Of a stretch of 64,000 nucleotides of DNA, positions 60,802-64,000 are shown one piece after another. This stretch comes from Bog-375 sp049698695 (GTDB taxonomy: Bacteria > Acidobacteriota > Terriglobia > Bryobacterales > Bryobacteraceae). The stretch lies in NCBI GenBank assembly GCA_049698695.1, contig JBAVYH010000216.1, forward strand, positions 1 to 64,000, given 5' to 3'. Within the stretch, counting starts at the first letter, position 1; every line of letters starts with the position of its first letter. The notes below the pieces were generated by a model, which worked only from the letters and a program-made list of their open reading frames with translations, was not told the DNA's origin and ran no database searches. The translations under genes and the position numbers were made by a program.

Positions 60802-63536
60802 TGTTGGACCGTCAGGTTCACACCCTGGGGTGATGACACTCCATTGACCGTAGCGACAATCGGGTAATCGCCATTGGGCAAGTTCGGCACGGTGACGTAG
60901 AGCTGGTACAGTCCGGCGGATCCCGGTGATAGCGCAGTCCACTGCACCGTCGCGGGGGTCCCCCCGATCGTTACCGTGACTCCGGAGACGAGGCACGTTT
61001 GCGTCGAACTCGGGATTATTTGGCCAGCCGGAGCGGGTGGAGTGGTGGCGCCAAATCCAGTGCCCCATAGATAGATGCTCTCGCCCGGCTGGGCAGGCGT
61101 GGTAGGCGTGCTGAACGTCTCATTCTTTATCAGCCAGTTATAGTTAACGTCAGTAGCGACCGCATAGTTGCCCGGCCACTCGAAGAACGCCGGCTGCACA
61201 GCGGCCGACTGGGTACTGTACGGCTCGCTGGTTCCCGCTGGCGTGGTTACGGTAACCGATGTAGAACCCGTACCGAGGCCTGGCGCCAGGACATTGATCT
61301 GCCCGGGACTAACATAATATACATAGGCAGGTGTTCCCCCCACGCTGACGCTCACGCTCGCGAGCGTGGTAGGTAATTGCAAGTTGACGATATAGTCATA
61401 CCAACTCGAAGCCGGCCAGCCGGCGGGCGCGAAGTTCGATCCGTAAATCGAGATATAGGTCCCCGCCGCGACACCCAGTTGCCCGCCTGCGCTGTTCGCT
61501 ATCCCAGCGATTTCCGGCAATGGTGCGGACACCCCAGCCACTGGCACCGCGCGAAGGTTATCAATGTAATATGTTGAGGCGGATGGAAGACTTACGAACA
61601 AGCTGCGCACATTGGTCAAATCCGGCGTACCGCCGCCGCAATCGAGCGGCGTGGACAGTTGCTGTGACGGCAGCAGTGGCAGCGTTAGTGTGGTGGCGCC
61701 GAACAACTCAAGCGGTTCCCAATTCTCGCTCTGGCACCAAAGCCAATTGGAGCCTGACTGGAACGCAACGGCCGAGTAACCTCCGACTGTGGTCGGTGTG
61801 ACATCCACCGCCAAGGACGGCCATGACGAGAGATCGACCGGTGTAGGGAGAGTGACTCCGAACCAGCCAGGCCTGGTCACATTTACTTGCAGCGAGTATT
61901 CCCCCTCGGTGTTAAAGGTCGGGCTGACGGCAACCGTACCGGCAGCCGGCGACAACGGTCCCCATCCGTCAACGCCTGGTTCGAACGACTCGAGTATCTC
62001 ACAACACGTCTCGGGACCATTCACAGTTACAAACAGGTAGCCGACATTGGACACCTGTTGGTTGGTGTCCTTAACCGTATAGGAACCAAAGGGAATTCCG
62101 ACATAGCCGGCTTGGGGCGTAAACTGGATGGTCTGCCCGACGACGTTGAACACGCCGCCAGTGACGGCGAGGGATGTCTGCCTGTTCTGCGGGTCGGGAC
62201 CGAGATTGATGCTGGCAGGGTCGATTGTTGCCCCCCCGTAAGCGACGTCATTCGACGATACGTCGAGGGTAACCGTCACGGGCTGCCCAAAGGGCGTCGC
62301 GGCCCATTGGTTGCCAGCGACGGGCGGGAGCGGTTGGGTCGGGCCTGCCATCAATTGGGCGAAATCGTCCATCAGCCACAGCACCGGGCTGCCCTCTTCT
62401 TCATCGAATGTGCTCTCCGCTTCCGCATTGGCGGGTAGAGGCGTGCCGGGCAGGACGTCCCAGAACATGGCGCCGCTGCCGACCCCGCTAAATATCCGGT
62501 TGGTCCAATCGTTGTAAATAAACTCCTTTGCGTTGCCGGATAGCAAACCGAACTCACCCATATAAAGAGGCTTGCCAAGGCTGGTTGCTATCGACTGTTG
62601 GTTGGCGATGAAGGTATCCGACTCTGGAATGCTCCAGCCCCAGGTGTCCGGGTAGAGGTGAAATCCCACCAGATCGACATTCTCAGCTTGAGAGAAGCTC
62701 TTGCTATCGACGCCGTTAGCGTTGGAACAGGAGAGAGGATCGCAGATGAAGCCTTCGTCACCCACTGCCACCAGGTGATTCGAGTCGATGCTCTTGACGT
62801 ACGCTGCCGCGTTGCTGATCCAGGTGACGATCGTTTGCGTGTTGCAATTCCCCGATGTGGGGTATCCATTGGGTGGTCCGGAGCCTCCGCATTCAGGCTC
62901 GTTCGCCAGCTCCCACGCCATGATGGTCGGATCGTCTTTGTAAGCTACGTTGTAGGATGGCCCCTGAACCGTATTCTTGTGAGTCAGCACGTGGTTGACC
63001 CAGTTCTCGTACCATTGGAAGATCGTGGAGTCGGTGTAGAACTGGTCGTGGTATGCCGGCTGCAAGCCGCGCCACTTGACGTACGTATCCATGCCGCCGA
63101 AATCCGTCCAGTTATTGGTCAGGGTCATGATGAGCTTGATCTGCAGCGCGTTGGCTTCGTTGACCGCTAAGTCCACGTTGCTCAAGCCATTAAAGGCGTT
63201 GTCGTTGTACACCGGCGCGCCGGTGGTTTGGTTGAAGGACTGAAAGTAGAAACCGTTTCCACAGGTACTGTCGCAAAAGACCCACATGCGGACGACCTTC
63301 AAATTTTTGTTGGCCGCGGTTTGCAGAATCTGCTTCACCGTCGATTGGTTGGAATACATCAAGGGATAGGAATTGGTGCCGCCGAAGCGGAAGGGCAAGC
63401 CGCCCAGCGTCAGCGTGCCGTTAGGTGTTGCCTGCACGAACCCGCTTCCCTGGCCCCACGCCAGCGAAGCCAATCCAAACAAGAAGAGCGCAGCGCCCCA
63501 GATACGCTTGTCCAGTAACCGAAAGATCGTCGGCAT
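60798..63536 (-). CDS. Secreted GH5-type (mannanase-like) multidomain protein
   Basis: 912 aa from ATG 63536; upstream frame to 63629 lacks a site. Signal peptide (WGAALFLFGLASLAWGQ). GH5_7-like barrel (about 35-410): RFGGTNSYPLMYSN, acid/base Glu213 in AWELANEPECGG and nucleophile Glu328 in LYMGEFGLLS. Next an Ig/cadherin-like module, a carbohydrate-binding-like region (ESFEPGVDGWGPLSP, 545-690), and the TIGR03437-type domain (YISIYGSNFAPAGWP, GQINVLAPGL, SIYLWGTGFGATTPP). Likely degrades mannan outside the cell. Confidence 0.85.
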   Translation of the reverse strand: MPTIFRLLDKRIWGAALFLFGLASLAWGQGSGFVQATPNGTLTLGGLPFRFGGTNSYPLMYSNQSTVKQILQTAANKNLKVVRMWVFCDSTCGNGFYFQSFNQTTGAPVYNDNAFNGLSNVDLAVNEANALQIKLIMTLTNNWTDFGGMDTYVKWRGLQPAYHDQFYTDSTIFQWYENWVNHVLTHKNTVQGPSYNVAYKDDPTIMAWELANEPECGGSGPPNGYPTSGNCNTQTIVTWISNAAAYVKSIDSNHLVAVGDEGFICDPLSCSNANGVDSKSFSQAENVDLVGFHLYPDTWGWSIPESDTFIANQQSIATSLGKPLYMGEFGLLSGNAKEFIYNDWTNRIFSGVGSGAMFWDVLPGTPLPANAEAESTFDEEEGSPVLWLMDDFAQLMAGPTQPLPPVAGNQWAATPFGQPVTVTLDVSSNDVAYGGATIDPASINLGPDPQNRQTSLAVTGGVFNVVGQTIQFTPQAGYVGIPFGSYTVKDTNQQVSNVGYLFVTVNGPETCCEILESFEPGVDGWGPLSPAAGTVAVSPTFNTEGEYSLQVNVTRPGWFGVTLPTPVDLSSWPSLAVDVTPTTVGGYSAVAFQSGSNWLWCQSENWEPLELFGATTLTLPLLPSQQLSTPLDCGGGTPDLTNVRSLFVSLPSASTYYIDNLRAVPVAGVSAPLPEIAGIANSAGGQLGVAAGTYISIYGSNFAPAGWPASSWYDYIVNLQLPTTLASVSVSVGGTPAYVYYVSPGQINVLAPGLGTGSTSVTVTTPAGTSEPYSTQSAAVQPAFFEWPGNYAVATDVNYNWLIKNETFSTPTTPAQPGESIYLWGTGFGATTPPAPAGQIIPSSTQTCLVSGVTVTIGGTPATVQWTALSPGSAGLYQLYVTVPNLPNGDYPIVATVNGVSSPQGVNLTVQQ

Positions 63537-63718
63537 TGCTTTTGACCCCCTGCCCGCGCACGCGAGATGTGGCGAGCCTACAGCCATTCGCGCGGGCCCG
63601 GCTCCCACCCGGCCGATCCGGCTGCACATTCGAATGACTTGCGTACGATTTTACTATGTGGCGCGGTGGAAGGGATCGGCCATTGTGGTGCAGGCGCATA
63701 CAGGGACGTGATGCCAAA

Positions 63719-63772
63719 GCGGGCAGCCTGAGAAACCCGCCCCCAAGCGGGCGTTGGCAGGCTGAAGCCCGC
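63719..63772. repeat. Nested palindrome in the GH5 upstream region
   Basis: GCGGGCAGCCTG pairs with CAGGCTGAAGCCCGC (3-nt bulge), enclosing an inner stem CGCCC/GGGCG (63739-63753). It lies in the 260-bp gap between the GH5 gene and the last gene. Confidence 0.6.
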
Positions 63773-63796
63773 CCCACCAGTGCAAGCGGACGACAC

Positions 63797-64000
63797 TCAC
63801 GCGGCCGGCTCTGGGTGAACCTCGATTTCCTCGGGTTCCACGCCGAGGCGTTCGGGCTCCGGGAGACGGCCCGTGAAATGGGCCCAGCCCCAGAACAGAG
63901 CGGTCGAGGAGCTGAGCACGCCGGCAATGGCGCCGATGGTACGTGGGTTCCAGTATTCGCTGGCGATGCCGGCCAGCGTCATCGAAATCAGCATCACCGA
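63797..64000 (-). CDS. Membrane transporter C-terminus (partial)
   Basis: The frame is open to the window end, so only the last 67 residues are seen. LISMTLAGIASEYWNPRTIG and IAGVLSSSTALFWGWAHFTG form two helices followed by a short acidic tail (EPEEIEVHPEPAA). The pattern suits the end of an MFS-type carrier; the substrate is unknown. Confidence 0.5.
   Translation of the reverse strand, partial: SVMLISMTLAGIASEYWNPRTIGAIAGVLSSSTALFWGWAHFTGRLPEPERLGVEPEEIEVHPEPAA

Noticed and set aside
1..64000. CRISPR arrays, rRNA and tRNA genes
   Set aside because: No regularly spaced direct repeats with unique spacers and no rRNA or tRNA signature were found by eye; a covariance-model search was not possible.

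Overview
The window looks like a chromosomal stretch of a high-GC acidobacterium close to Candidatus Solibacter/Bryobacterales. The inference rests on lineage-typical families: two tandem secreted VWA proteins of the acidobacterial VWFA-related type, two proteins ending in Solibacter-type C-terminal domains (IYGSN motifs), a DUF1800/DUF1501 pair, and several families of palindromic intergenic repeats. No rRNA, tRNA or CRISPR array was recognised by eye.

Region by region. 1-6.5 kb: end of an MFS transporter coupled to a glycosyltransferase; a convergent papain-like protease and chagasin-type inhibitor; pcm and an NAD-type isocitrate dehydrogenase. 6.6-10.3 kb: secreted NHL protein, sixA and a class A beta-lactamase-like serine hydrolase. 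10.3-17.1 kb: housekeeping run rmuC, miaB, bifunctional nuclease, tyrS, folP, greA, CDP-alcohol phosphatidyltransferase. 17.1-24.1 kb: M20 amidohydrolase, a toxin-antitoxin locus whose toxin is frameshifted, an NRAMP-like transporter with an MgtE-like sensor partner, and a hexuronate-type MFS transporter. 24.2-27.7 kb: Mla-type lipid transporter (E, F, D) with a YdjC-type deacetylase. 27.7-35.8 kb: S58 peptidase, periplasmic parvulin, Ldh2-type dehydrogenase, a small presenilin-like GxGD membrane protein, the agmatine-to-putrescine pair aguB-aguA, a hydrolase and a HAD phosphatase. 35.9-38.7 kb: PAS-LuxR regulator divergent from an ECF sigma/anti-sigma/secreted protein operon. 38.9-44.9 kb: coupled beta-glucan operon (GPH symporter, GH17, 1179-aa clan GH-Q-like enzyme). 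45.8-50.2 kb: duplicated VWA genes.

The most striking locus is 50.2-53.1 kb: a 2.9-kb IS1595-type element bounded by 23-bp inverted repeats (22/23 identical) and an 8-bp direct repeat. Besides the transposase it carries four same-strand passenger genes: a proteasome-beta-like Ntn hydrolase with a predicted N-terminal serine, a 91-aa protein, a PIN nuclease and a 54-aa basic protein coupled to it. 53.1-64 kb: VOC protein, a PD-(D/E)XK-fold protein, DUF697-like membrane protein, glycine-zipper protein with a 45-bp tandem repeat, the DUF1800/DUF1501 pair, a secreted GH5 mannanase-like protein, and the end of a membrane protein.

Many genes overlap by ATGA or GTGA, so translational coupling is common. 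Several gene starts lie 5-10 nt after a TATAAT-like hexamer without a Shine-Dalgarno site, which suggests leaderless transcripts.
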